Positions 46,186 through 57,817 of a DNA stretch of 64,000 nt are shown one piece after another. The stretch spans positions 62,001 through 126,000 of the forward strand of contig MU278388.1 in NCBI GenBank assembly GCA_022385755.1. The letters are read 5' to 3'. The DNA is from Trametopsis cervina. Taxonomy: Eukaryota; Basidiomycota; Agaricomycetes; Polyporales; Irpicaceae. The position numbers were made by a program, and so were the translations under genes. The notes beneath the pieces are model-generated. The model ran no database searches. It saw nothing but the letters and a program-made list of their open reading frames with translations, and had not been told where the DNA came from. How positions within the stretch are numbered: position 1 is the stretch's first letter; each line of letters begins with the position of its first letter.

Positions 46186-48588
46186 TCAAACGTCAGGGCC
46201 TTCGTCTTCGCTATTTTGGTCGCTGGTTGTCCCGACGGTATCTTCACTCCCGCAATATTCATCGCTGTAGCCTTGGTCTTGATCGCTGTCCTCATTCTCG
46301 TTCTCATTCCCGCTGTCACTGTCATACACACTCCCATCCTCGTTCTCGCTAGACGCATCCACATCCTCACCGTCATCACTCTGACTTGCTTCATCATCGT
46401 CCGCAGTCTCATCGTCGGGATCAGGGAAGTACCACCAAGACTTATTCCGATGACTCTCTCTGGCCTCATCCAACTCAACATCTGTCACAATGTATTAGTA
46501 GAACCGCGACCGAGCTCGCATCGCAAGACGCACCGCTGAGGTCGTCTATATCTCTTATGTACTGTGACCTGTCGTCGAAGCTTGCCCCTATTTCGTAGTC
46601 CTGCGCATTACGGTCAGCTGCTATCTCGTGAGTGTAGGAGCATGCGCAACACACCTGAGTCAATTCAAACCCACTGGCAGCTAGCGCATCCTGGATTTTG
46701 TCTGTATGAGCATTGGCCGTCCAGTCAAGGGACTCTGCGCCATCATGGCTTTCAAAGAATTCTCTGACGCGCTTCTGTATTCCCGCCATCCGATCCTCAT
46801 GATACTTTCGCAGACGTTGCAGGAACGCAGCGAACCTTAGTGCATCTACCGGCTCTGCGAGGTCGAATTTGTTCACACTGCACGTAAATACACACACCAG
46901 CTGATCAATGTGTCAGTCAGATATACGCGCTCTCGAGAGTATAATAATCTGGCAACTCACCCCGTCGTACTTTACATTTGTGTCGGTGTTCATCCATGCA
47001 AGGATCAACTTGCCGATACTTCCCCGTGTGATGAGCCCGAATACAGGCTGGTTTTTGAGTCCAATAGCGGCCATGAACTTCACTGCGGACACTAACGACA
47101 TCATACACTCATTATCTGCTTGCCTAGGATTCTCGCCTGGCTTTGTGTGGCAGACAACCAATGTCGGCAGCCAAGGAGTAGAATCCTGGTGCCGCAAAAT
47201 AAGCATTTCATTGTAAAAGAAACGCGTATCACTTACTGCATCATCTATAGGACTCCCGATGGTCAATGTACGAACGTGGCACATCAGTCTCCGCCGCACG
47301 ACATCATCCACACCAGCCATACAAACAGGCACGCTCAACATAAGATCATACGGCACTTCCCCAGGTTCCTGCACCGCATGCCACAGCATCCCCTGCCGCA
47401 TCTCACACAGACTCTGAAATCTGCTAGTAGAATTATGCAGCTCCCTCAAAACGTCAGTCGATCGACGACTGGCCTCGCTCGCCAGGTTCGACGCCCACTT
47501 CAGTCGGGGGTCGGTCCGGTCGGCCTTCATGTCCTCGCAGTACTGCCCGTGCTGGTTCTGGACGAAGAAGACGTAGTCTACTGCTGGGGGGTTGTATGTG
47601 TTTTCCCATGCGGGCTCTGCGCCGACGTTGGCGAGAGCGAGATCGTTGCGTGGAAGGTTGAGCATCCCTGAAGGACTGAAGACCCGTCAGCGGAGAGCAT
47701 ACATGGGATCTTAATAATTCACTCACTGTATCCATCCGCAACTGGCATCCTGGCTATTACACTCGACATACATTCTTTGCATCAGCAGACCCCACTGCGA
47801 GCGGGCTTCTCGCGTGTACACGTGAGAGACCGTCTGTTGTATATCATGCGACAGACCAAGCAAGAAGCTCATATGACGCGCAAGCGGCTGTACCGTCTCC
47901 TCTCGCGGAGTGCGCTTCATCTTACCGTACTGATACCGCAGAACGTCAAGCGTACCAGCCAGGTACGTCGGGACATCGATATCCACGAAACACGCCTATA
48001 CACAGAACTCATCTCTGAAACCCACCCCAAAACCGCCCAACAACAAAATCTCACTCACCTCACTCTCACTCTCACTCTCCAGCCCTTCAACAAACGGCAC
48101 CCGTACAAGCTCGTCATAAAGCCTGCTAAAGTCGAGCACCCACTGTTCGGCGGCTCGGGACTGCTCGGCGCGGAAGAGCAGCCACAGGCGGCGGGCGAGC
48201 CGCCAGCTGGTGAGAGAGGCTGTTCCGTCGTATAGGCGTTTGTGGCCGCCTGTGGTGAATCTGTGATGGCATGGCATGCTGTTGAGGAAGCATAAGTGTG
48301 TGACAGTAAAGCATCCGGTTCGCACCTGAGGAGCCTAGAGACTGGCTTGTCTACACGACATTGACCGTCGTTGTCGTCGTCGTCGTCGGAATCGGGTGTA
48401 TCGTGGGGCCCGAGTGCGTTATCGTTGTCGTCACTGCCGACGCCGCGTGTGCTCCCAGAGATTCTGGCGAGTCCACGTCCTTCGTCAGACGCGTCGCTGT
48501 CCAACCGACCTGTGGGCAGGGATATCGCGTTCCGCCACAAATCCACGCGTGATGCAAGAAGTTCGTCGCAGGCACCGTCCTGAGACAT
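46186..48588 (-). CDS. Novel family, copy 2 (N-terminal exons deleted)
   Basis: Paralog of the 42508-45775 gene, same strand, directly upstream. From the ATG at 48588 (MSQDGACDELLASRVDLWRN) it keeps the linker, RFTTGGHKRLYDGTASLTSW, the DIDVPTYLAGTLDVLRYQY block, MLNLPRNDLALANVG, LPTLVVCHTKPGENPRQADN, QPVFGLITRGSIGKLILAW, FDLAEPVDALRFAAFLQRLR and the acidic tail ending at 46186, with the same intron positions. It lacks the first exons (about 250 residues). Immediately before 48588 the conserved 5' flank of the family is joined directly to internal coding sequence. Frames remain open, so a shortened protein of about 700 aa could be made, or this may be a recent pseudogene. Confidence 0.6.
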
Positions 48589-49305
48589 ACGCTAGGTGAA
48601 CTGCCCCCGCCTGCGCCTGATAGCTGCTGTAGAAGAACTCGAAGGTTGGGCCTCGTATTGAGTGGCGTGAGCGTTGCGGTTTGACAATCCGACATGCCGT
48701 TTTTGGCAACCGGGGACGTTCCAATTTCTGAATTTCTGCATTTCTGCACGTACCTTACTGTAGCCATCACACTTATTCGTTCGTACAGTACCTCCTGCGC
48801 TCGTCTATCCTAGTCGGTCGAGGAGGAACTGAACACGCGAGTCGACGTCGGTGCTGTGAAGACCCTTCCTACGCGCCGCGTTGTGCAAGGTGTCCAAATC
48901 GATGTTCCCATCTTCTTTTGTTTTGTCGGTCAAATCTGCGTCGTGCTCACCTGCGTCACCCTCTGAGCCGGTCGCAGGTGCTACAGTACAGTGGAGAAGC
49001 TGCGAGCTTCAGTCGATTCGATGGTGGTTAGACATTTCGGGGTATGGTCACGTGTGCGCGCAGCCGTCCGTCCATGCGTAAATTGAGACGGCAGAACGGA
49101 GATAGACGAACGAACGAACGTACACACGATGTACGTGATTCCGAGCCGGCATGTAATGTACGAACGCTTCGCTCGACTCACTCATGCCGCAGCCAGCCAG
49201 ACGAACACGATAAGATTGATTCATTCGTGAACGCTGTCCATGTGCAGATATCATCATATATTGCGCGTGTCATGCTCGTGCTGGTCAGAACAGACGTGTA
49301 ACGTA
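48210..49305. repeat. Left arm of large inverted duplication
   Basis: Contains the 5' part of novel-family copy 2, its 5' flank (48640-48775) and about 500 bp more. It matches the reverse complement of 54330-55472 in the same internal order. Landmarks: GGTGGTTAGACA(C/T)TTCGG, ACGTGTAACGTAT, and the ATTTCTGAATTTCTG block. Confidence 0.8.
48640..48775 (-). repeat. Conserved 5' flank of the novel family (copy 2)
   Basis: Shares ACTCGAAGGTTGGG, TGGCGTGAGCGTTGCGGTTT, GACATGCCGTTTTTGGCAAC and ATTTCTGAATTTCTGCA with the flanks at 45885-45985, 54925-55050 and 63131-63250. In copies 1 and 4 this sequence precedes the true N-terminal exon; here it abuts an internal exon. Confidence 0.75.
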
Positions 49306-49349
49306 TAATCAATCCACCCCGCCCCGCCTGCACTTGACGTCGACCGCTG

Positions 49350-50640
49350 ATAACTTATAGCAATACGCCCCCACACGGAGTCGAGCGTCCAACGCTAATT
49401 GCTGGCTGTAATGCAGCGTGCGTCATGGCATGCCGTACAGCGTGTACGTACTCTCTGCTGCGCGACGCGTAAAGGGCAAGGAGGTGGGCGTGCCGAGTTG
49501 TAGATCTGGTTGGCTGCTGGGACGGAGTGGGTCGAGATGAGATGAGATGCGCTTGGAGAGGGTGTTTTTGTCTGATTAGATGAGCGTGCACGTACGCAAT
49601 GATCAGTACGAGGAGTGAGGTGCTCACTCCGATAATTCCGACGTGCGCATGCATTTGAGAACTGAGCTGAGAATTGCAGATGATGTAGCGTGGTGGGATC
49701 AGTGACACCTGGAATAGCACCGCGAGCAGTGCGAAACAGGCCTGCAGCAAAAGCAGACTTGAGAACGGTTCGCTGAGCACGAACGACGTCAAGAGGAGCT
49801 GTCCAGCCCTGGTATAGCAATACACCTCCCACATCGAGTCGAGCGTCCGAGGTTATGTTATTCGCATGACGCTGCGCGTCACGAGCGGTGCCTGGGATGC
49901 CGTACAGACGGGACGTAGTCATACGTACATCGCCTTGCTGCGAGACGGATAACGAACGGGTAACGAGAGGCGTGTGCCGAGCTGGAGATCCGGGCGGGTG
50001 CGACGCCTATCGGGAGGTGGCAAAACCGAGTGTGGCGAGAGTTTCGCGTGTGTTTGTTGGGGGATGGAATAGCTAGATGTGTATACGGCTGGTCAGTACG
50101 AAAACTTGAATTGGAGAGACTTACTTCACTGTCTTCCAAATGAATTCGTGCCCTCGAGAACTGGGCGGAGCTGGAGATACAGTGATAAGCGCAACTTATT
50201 CAGCTTGATGGAGACAGTGGCAACGTTGAAGTCTATCGCTGCTTGTAGAATGTGAGAGCTATCGTTGAGGAGCGTCCGAGGTTATTCGCATTACGCTGTG
50301 CGTGCCTGGGATGCCGTACACACGACGCGTGCTGGTGCGTACGTACAGTACATCGCCTCGCCTCGCCGCTCAACACAGCAAGTAAAAGATAACGGGATGG
50401 ATTGTGGTGCCGAGTTGTAGATCCGGCCTGTTTTTGCGTCGGCTGGGAGGAGTGGGATGTGGGATGTCTGTTCGTGCCCCACGAATAGCCAGGCAAGCTC
50501 TCGTATAGCAATACGCCTCAGCGTCCGACGCTATTAGACGTAGATGGATGGCAGTGTGCGTCATGGGCTTGAGCTTCCCCTGGTCCTGGGATGCCTTGCG
50601 GTACGTAGCCTCTGCCGGGATATGAGATGCATATACTGAA
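49350..50640 (+). repeat. Cluster of four degenerate short repeats, plus orientation
   Basis: Four copies begin near 49358, 49805, 50255 and 50505. Their common core is TATAGCAATACGCCTC, then GAGCGTCC(A/G)A(C/G)G, then a GTGCGTCATGG or GGATGCCGTACA block. Intervening DNA is itself partly similar from copy to copy. Open frames across it are not shared, so this is treated as non-coding repeat DNA. Confidence 0.7.
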
Positions 50641-52448
50641 CTGGTGTGTCGGCCGAGTCGAATGCTGAGATGTGTCGTGGACGGTGTGGGGAGAGGGATG
50701 AGTTTGTGTTGTTTCGTTTGTCTGATTGGGTGAGAGGTGCTACGTACCTAGCTGATCGGTATGACGGCTGAGGGACTGCACCTTAGCTTTACTGATTTCA
50801 GGTTTCACGCGCTTGAGTGAGCACTAGGCCAATGGCTGCAGATACACTGCGAAACTTTTTTTTTTCTTTTCGCATACGTTTAGCTTCGTGGGACCAGTGA
50901 CAACACTGAAGTCTTTATCGCAATTTGTGGAGCGTGTGTGGGCCATAGCAGAGTTTGTCTGGGGAGCAACAACATACCAGTCGGTCGGCGTCGAAAGCGT
51001 ATCTCAACTCTCGCAGCGCTCTTTGCGTACGGTGAGGCGATCGTCTGAAGTGCTCGTCTACCCCGGACTCACTCACGCACGCGGGGAACGACGTGCCCCT
51101 GTGACGTATGCGAGCGAAATTGCCAGGATCATCCGGGCCATGGTAAGAGCGACTCACTGCAGCAAGGACGACGCGTAAGCAACCAGGGGACATATTATTC
51201 TGGAGACATGTCCAGATCGTACTCGCCCCAAATAGCACAGACATATAGTGCTCCATGCATCCAACCCTGCTCCATGAACTGGACACACTAGTCTAGAGCG
51301 CGAGGCAGTGAAGATAGAGCAGGGTCTCGTGACGATGCGCGCGGGCACGTGTAGCGGGAGCCTTGTGTCATCGTTCGTCCATCGTAGGTTTCGGGCGGTG
51401 GCGTCTCCAGAGCTATGAGCTAGAAAATCTCGACTGGGCGATGGTGGCGTCGGACGGGTGAACCTCGCGCGAGGAGCTGGGATGCGCGGTAGACCGAGTA
51501 GGATGGCACTGCTCGCGCTGCGCAGGTGTAAGTAGGACGTGTGTTCTAGGCTAGGAGGAAAGACGTGAGCGAGCGGTCGTGTGCATTGTTCGACTATCGA
51601 GTGGGTTCGTTTTCCATAAGAGCAGAGCAGAGCAGAGCACAGGCGTACCGTGGAAGGTCGAGGAACGCACCGCTATGGCCCGTGGATCCGCGCTGCGGAG
51701 CGTCTGCGTCAAAAGCTCGACTGAACTCGCTGCCTTTTCGAGCGTCGCAGGTCTGGACCGTTGCAGCTCCCGGCGCACGTACTCGTCTTCTAGACAATCT
51801 GTTAGACATGGAGCGGGCGTGCGATGACATAGTGGGTGTAACGTGATGCTGACGGAGTAGTCCTGCACGACTGCGATGGTGGCTGGATGGAATGCGATAG
51901 ATGAGCTGGGTGGGTGGGTGTGCGATGAGTGACGAAGGGAGTGCGCTAGGAACAAATGTGTGGCGGGTCCGGGAGCTGCACAAGGCTCTTCTTCAGGTGG
52001 CGCACTCTACGACGCGTCTTGACTCTACACCAGAAGAACCCACCTCGAATTGCGTGAACACCCCCGAAGAACAAACGCACTCTCGCGAACAACGACACAA
52101 ATAACACTCGCCCGACTCGTGCGGCTCTGGTGACAGTTGGTTGGTAGCAGCGAGGCACAGCATCATGCATGTAGTTGTTCTGCACAAAAGTGCTCTCACT
52201 GTCCACTGGAGGTGTGTGGCGCGGAGATTGCCAGTTTCCAAATACGGAAACCAACAACGTTTTATAGCCTTGCCTTCGTCCCTGCATGTCCCTGCACGCC
52301 TCATCCTCATCCGCATCCCTGTAGTCACACCGCACCGCTACGTAGACCGTAGCCGACTGCCCCGTACCCGTAATACGATACCCCGACGCCCTGATAGGAT
52401 TCGATTGGACTGCGCTGCGATTGACAGCTAATAGGACAAGACGGCCGC
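50641..52448. other. Repeat-rich spacer left of the second MTEY gene
   Basis: No gene recognised. 50890-51100 is homologous to the reverse complement of 56265-56465 (shared GTATCTCAACTCTCGCA, CAGTCGGT and CCCGGACTCA). A T-run lies near 50855. The rest (51200-52450) shows no recognisable coding content. Confidence 0.5.
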
Positions 52449-52548
52449 GCTTCCGGTGATTTGTGTATACCCTAAAGCTTGCCCTGCCCTTCCTCGGAAC
52501 TTCCTCCTGCCCACGCTTCTTGATCCTATCCTCGGCTCCCTCTCCTAC

Positions 52549-52555
52549 TTAAATA
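52549..52555 (+). promoter_or_regulatory. TATA-like element of the second MTEY gene
   Basis: TTAAATA in a C/T-rich stretch, about 120 bp upstream of the ATG at 52675. Confidence 0.35.
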
Positions 52556-52674
52556 CCCCAGCTCACCTCCCTCTTCCGTCTCGCCTCGCCTCCCCCATCC
52601 GCCCTTCCGTCGACAGCTCTTACACCCGCCTCGTACCTCCGTCTCACACTCGCAGCTCGCTCCCGCTCGCGACA

Positions 52675-53544
52675 ATGACAGAATACGACTACTCCCCCGA
52701 AGGCTACGAACGCTACATGTCCACCCAGAACCGCGTCTCCAACTGGGTCCTCGCCCAGAACGACCGCATGCACAAATACACAAACCCATACACCAACCGT
52801 TCCGTCTCCACCCCTCCCGCCTCCTCCTCCTCCTCGCATCACTCGTCGTCGCGGCATGGGTACGATGACAGGTCCCCACATCGTTCGTCCTCTTCGCATA
52901 CCTCGCATAAAGACCGTCCGCCGCCGAGGCGGTCGCTGACAACGCCCGCAGCGCCGCCCTCGCGGTCCATCCCCTCCCACTCCCACTCCCGCTCCCAATC
53001 ACAATCGCAAGCCCCCCGCTCAGCCCACCCAAACTCGAACCCAACATATTACCAACCACAACCACTCTCATACGGCTCCCCCACCTACACCGCAACGACA
53101 CACGCGGTAGCGTACAAGCACCCGCAGACGCACCCGCAGTCACAGTCGACGTACCGGACGTACCAGTATGATACGGCTGCTCGGGAGATCGTACTGCCCC
53201 CGCCCCGGAAGGGCGAGACGTATGTGATTATCCCGCCGACGGGGCGGAGGGTCGAGGTCATCGTACGTCTTTTCTTTTCTTTTTCTTCTCCTTCCCCTTC
53301 TCCCCTTCTGTCTTTCCCTCTTTCCCTCCTTTCCTTTCCCGCCCCCTTCCCCATCCTCGAATGCAACCCAAAGCTGACACGACATGTTGCACAGGACACA
53401 ACCTCCTCCCGAAGCAGAAGCAGTTCCCGCTCCCCCCAAAAGCACCAACAGCCGCTGCTCAAACGGCTCCTTGGCTTCGGGCAGCCTGCTGTGTCTGTCA
53501 AGACGGAGAGGCACAGGAGTAGGTCGAGGACGCGATCGTATTGA
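52675..53544 (+). CDS. MTEY-family disordered protein, paralog 2
   Basis: Starts at 52675 (MTEYDYSPEGYERYMSTQNR, then VSNWVLAQNDR), the conserved N-terminal block of the family. A Ser/His/Pro/Arg/Tyr-rich disordered middle follows, then a conserved motif (GETYVIIPPTGRRVEVI). A GT-AG intron (53263-53394) comes next, then a basic C-terminal exon (QPLLKRLLGFGQPAV, RHRSRSRTRSY) ending at 53544. About 245 aa when spliced, half the size of the paralog at 24492-26041, the difference being the length of the disordered middle. The intron is 132 nt, a multiple of three, and has no in-frame stop. It sits alone inside the inverted repeat block. Function unknown. Confidence 0.75.
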   Translation: MTEYDYSPEGYERYMSTQNRVSNWVLAQNDRMHKYTNPYTNRSVSTPPASSSSSHHSSSRHGYDDRSPHRSSSSHTSHKDRPPPRRSLTTPAAPPSRSIPSHSHSRSQSQSQAPRSAHPNSNPTYYQPQPLSYGSPTYTATTHAVAYKHPQTHPQSQSTYRTYQYDTAAREIVLPPPRKGETYVIIPPTGRRVEVIVRLFFSFSSPSPSPLLSFPLSLLSFPAPFPILECNPKLTRHVAQDTTSSRSRSSSRSPQKHQQPLLKRLLGFGQPAVSVKTERHRSRSRTRSY

Positions 53545-54329
53545 GCGCAGCGATCGTGGTGGGCTTCGCGATCCCACCCGGTCCTCCGAGCGCAGCGAGC
53601 AGAAGATTAGAGCTCGCCCTAGACAACTACAACCCGCACCGTCACCCCAGCCCTGACTATAGATTCCAGACTACCTCCGGGACGACGAAAGACGGAAGAA
53701 AGGCTCCACGACTTAGACTGCAAAATAACTTCAACTCCAACTCCAACTCTGACAGGCTAACCTGGATAGGTGCTGCCGTGCTGGATGGAGCACTATACGA
53801 GTACTCGCCACGACTGCCACCATGATTAGGGTCAACCACGCCACGCTCTGCGCCCCGTATCAGCCACGCTCTGCACCCCCAGCATCAGCCACGCCCCCGC
53901 CGCGTGCGCGTGCGCGTGTCGTGGGCCGGTCCGCCCAAGCGGGCACGTTGCATCTCGCTACACATCTACACATACACCCTACTTACAATTCCATACCTCC
54001 GCACCGTGGTATATAACCTGGGTTTTTACGTCTTCCGCGCTGCCGTCTTCCTCGGATTGGTGCGCGCCCGGCTGGGATCTCACCTTCGCGGCACGGCACA
54101 GGGACGGCACGACACGACGACGGCGCGCGGTTTTCATTTCTACGATTTCTACACATCTCAGGGTCTCCTCTTCTCGTTTTCTTCTCGGTTATCGCACCTC
54201 ACACACCCTCATCGGATCGGATCAGCATCGCATATCTCGGGACATTCAGCTCGGTAGGAGCGTTAGAATACAGTTACATACAGTTGGAGTTACATACCTC
54301 TGCTGACGGGGCAGAGTGGGGGTATTTAC
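53545..54329. other. 3' flank of the second MTEY gene
   Basis: No gene seen. Short repeated CAACTCCAACTCC and CCACGCTCTGC motifs lie at about 53730 and 53840-53870. Confidence 0.5.
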
Positions 54330-55472
54330 ATGATACGTTACACGTCTGTTACGACTAGCACGACACGCGCAATATATGATCATACCTACATACGGGAATG
54401 GGAATGGATTCTTATCGCGTTCGTCGGGCTGCGCTGCGCCGCATGTTGGTCACCGAGCACGGAGACGGAGACGGCACGACTCGAGCCAAGTGTTCGTAAA
54501 TTATACGATGTCGGCTCGGAATCATGTCCAGATACACGGCATGCGTCCGTGCGTTCATCTACAGTATCGCCGTTCTGCTGTCTCAATTTACGGATGGACG
54601 GCTGCGCGCGCACGTGACCATACCCCGAAGTGTCTAACCACCGTCGAATTGACTGGAGCTCGCAGCTTCTCTACTGTAGCACCCGCGACCGACTCTGACG
54701 CAGGTGAGCACGGCCCAGATTTGACCGACAAAAGAAACATGGGAACGTAAACGTTGATTTGGACACCTTGCGCGGCGCGTAGGGAGGGTCTTCAGAGCAC
54801 CGACGACGGCTCGCGGATTCGTGTTCGTTTACCCCTCGACCTAGACTACCAGCCACAGAAGAGACGAGCGCAAGAGGTGCTGTACTCATCCCGAGGAACG
54901 AAGAAGTGTGGTGGTTACTGTATATGCAGACATTCAGACATTCAGAAATTCAGAGATCGGCGCGACGCAACGTCCTCGGTTGCTAAAAATGGCATGTCGA
55001 ATGTCAAACCGCAACGCTCACGCCACTCAATACGAGACCCAACCTTCGAGTTCTTGTTGTTGTTGAGTCGGACGAGAGCAGTTTCAGCACACTGATGTCC
55101 CAGGATGTTGATGGTGTCGGCGATGAACCGCTTGCATCCTGCGTGATATTGGGGCGGAACGCGATATCCCTGCCCACAGGTCTATTGGACAGCGACGCGT
55201 CTGACGAAGGATGTGGACCACCCGATGGAGAAGTGCCAGCTCCTGATTGCACAAGTGCAGTCGTCACTGACGAACTCGGTCTCCATGATACAGTACACCC
55301 GATTCCGACGACGACGAGGATCGGCGTCATGTGGAACAGCCAGACTCCACGCTTCCTAGGTGAGAATTCGGCCGCTTCGCTGTAGTACACTTCTGCTTTC
55401 TAAACGGCACGGCATCACAGGCTCACAACGAGCGGCCACAAACGACTATACGACGGAACAGCCACGCCTGGT
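54330..55472. repeat. Right arm of large inverted duplication
   Basis: Reverse-complement counterpart of 48210-49305: first the distal DNA (54330-54900), then the conserved family 5' flank (54925-55050), then a fragment of the novel family. The same order, inverted, shows that one block was copied with inversion. Divergence is moderate, with indels of a few to 20 bp. Confidence 0.8.
55095..55472 (+). pseudogene. Novel family, copy 3 (fragment)
   Basis: Opens with MSQDVDGVGDEPLASCVILG, matching the start of copy 2 (MSQDGACDELLAS), and runs through NAISLPTGLLDSDASDEG. After an intron-like gap it keeps nucleotide similarity to the TTGGHKRLYDGTA exon up to about 55472, where repeat DNA takes over. 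It has the same deletion of N-terminal exons as copy 2, so it derives from an already truncated copy. All C-terminal exons are missing; it cannot encode a family protein. Confidence 0.7.
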
Positions 55473-57645
55473 GTGTACGGCATCGCAGGCACATGGCGCA
55501 CACTGGCCGGATTACATCCAGCAATTAACGTTGGACGCTCAGACTCAACTGCGTGTAGGAGGTCTCTTCTCTTGCTATGCTATACCAGAGCCCGTCCGAG
55601 TCTGGCGTGAACACAGCCCTCCTACTGTATTCCAACGAGTCGCTCTTGCCATACCCCGGACGATTCGCTCGCAGACAATCACACACGTACGATTGCTCCC
55701 TGCATTAAGTGCAGGCAACTCGGTAGCCGCTACAAGAGTGGGGAAGCGCTTTCGACTTTCGAAGCCGGCTGAACTGGTATGTCATGGCTCCTCAAACAAA
55801 TTCCACTGTACGAGAGCTCACGCGCGCCATAGGTGGCGATATAGACTAACGTTGTCGCTGTCTCCACGAAACTCAAATCACTGAAGCTGAGGCGTCATAC
55901 CGATCAGTTGGATACGTGCACCTCTCATCTAATTAGACAAATGAAACAACGCAGATTCACCCCTCTCTCCCCGCACCAGCTACGACACACATAAGCATTC
56001 GACTCGGCAGGCACACCAGTAGGGTGCATGCGTCTCGTTAACGTTGCTCATCTCTCGGCAGAGGCTACGTCCTGCACGGCATCCCAGGACCAGGGGACGC
56101 TCATGCTCATGACGCACACCGCTATCCATGGACGCCTAATAGCGTCGGACGCCCAACTCCCTACGGGAGGCATATTGCTATACGACTGCCACGCTTTGCC
56201 TGACGCTGGCTTGGCTGTACGTGTGGGCATCCCCCACACCGGACGCGTCAACAGCCCGGATCTACAACAGGGGCACGTCGGTCCCTGCGTGAATGAGTCC
56301 GGGATAGATGAACCAGACAATCGCCTTACTGTGCTCAGCAGCTGGTGCGAGAGTTGAGATACATTTTCGTTACCCACCGACTGATATGTTGCGACTCCTC
56401 AGATGAACTCTACGGTGGTTCACGCACTCTACAGATATCGATAGAGACTTTAACGTTGTCATTGTCTCTATGCCGCTAAAATGTATGCGGGCACCACTCC
56501 ATGCGCAACTCAGCTCAGTTCTCGCGGGCACAACAGCCTCAAAACGAGTCAAGCAAATTCCTCCGAGCCGAGTTTCGCGCTGACTAGCTCCCTCAGCCAC
56601 GGACGAAACAACACGAACTCACCCCTCTCCCCACACCGTTCACGCCACATCTCGCCAACATTCGACCCGGCCGGCACATCACGCTCATGACGCACAACGC
56701 CATCTATCTACGCCTAATAGCGTTGGACGCTCAACTTCGTACGGGACGCGTATTGCTATACGGAAGCTAGGCATGGCTGTTCGTATTCGCGCGAACACAC
56801 ATCCCACTTCGTGTCCTCCCGCTCCGCGCGTACAACGCATCACCGGTCGGATACAGTGAATACCTCAAGCAAGCGTCGTACCACATTAATCAACCGTGTG
56901 CATGCACCTCATCTAATCAGACAACTCCTTTCCGAGTGCGGCAGGCAGAAGACCAATACGGACTCGCCCCACACCGGCTACGATCCATGCCAGCGGTCTG
57001 ACCAGCCGGATCTACAACTCGGCACGCCCACCTCGTTCACGTTATCCATCCCGCAGCAAGGCAATGTACGTACACCTACGTCCCGTCTGTACGGCATCCC
57101 AGGCACCGCTCGTGACGCGCAGCATAATGCGAATAACCTCGGACGCTTGACTCGATGTGAGAGGCATATTGCTCCACCGACTCGTCTGACGTCGTTTCTG
57201 CTCAGTGAACCGTTGTAAAGTCTGATCTTCGCGCTGCTCGTGGTGCCATTTCCATTTCAGCGATGTCACCGCATCCACGACGCTGCGAAAATAGGCTTTG
57301 CCGCCATTCTCAGCCCAGTGCTCAAATGCATGCGCACTTCGGAATTATCGGAGTGAGTACCTCACGGTAACCCTCGAACCAATCAATTGCGTACGTGCAC
57401 CTCATCTTATCAGACAAACACCTCTCCAAGCGCATCTCATCCCACCCCACTCCATCCCAGCAGCCAACCGGATCTACAACTCGGCACGCCCACCTCCTTA
57501 CCTTTTACGCATCGCGCAGCACAGAATACGTACACTGTGTACGGCATACCATGACGCACACCGGATTACAGGACAATACAGCCATTAGCGTTGGATGCTC
57601 AGGCTCGACTCCGTGTGGGAGGTGGATTGCTATTCCAGAGCTAAG
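55455..57645 (-). repeat. Cluster of five degenerate short repeats, minus orientation
   Basis: Five copies end near 55590, 56190, 56765, 57185 and 57640, each the reverse complement of the units at 49350-50640 (GTACGGCATCCCAGG, then TAGCGT(C/T)GGACGC, then GGAGG..TATTGCTATA). Order and spacing mirror the left cluster only approximately. 56265-56465 is the inverted partner of 50890-51100. No coding potential recognised. Confidence 0.7.
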
Positions 57646-57817
57646 CTAGCCGTTGCATAGCCATTTCTGCTCACACAAACGGACAATCGACAATGCAGAG
57701 TGTCACGGAGGGTGCGCTCCTCCCGTTGAGTTCGGGTTTGAGTTGCGGTTACGTGAAGTATAAGATGCACGAGTTCACGGAGTGCGTACGGCACGATGGA
57801 GTGCTTAACCTCTCCTG

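Noticed and set aside
42508..48588. Novel family as a KDZ or other known DNA transposase
   Set aside because: No DDE-type motifs, SWIM zinc finger or terminal inverted repeats could be seen; mobility is kept only as a hypothesis.
48600..57700. LTR retrotransposon as the source of the repeats
   Set aside because: No reverse transcriptase, integrase, gag, primer-binding site or direct long terminal repeats were recognised; the repeats are inverted and short.
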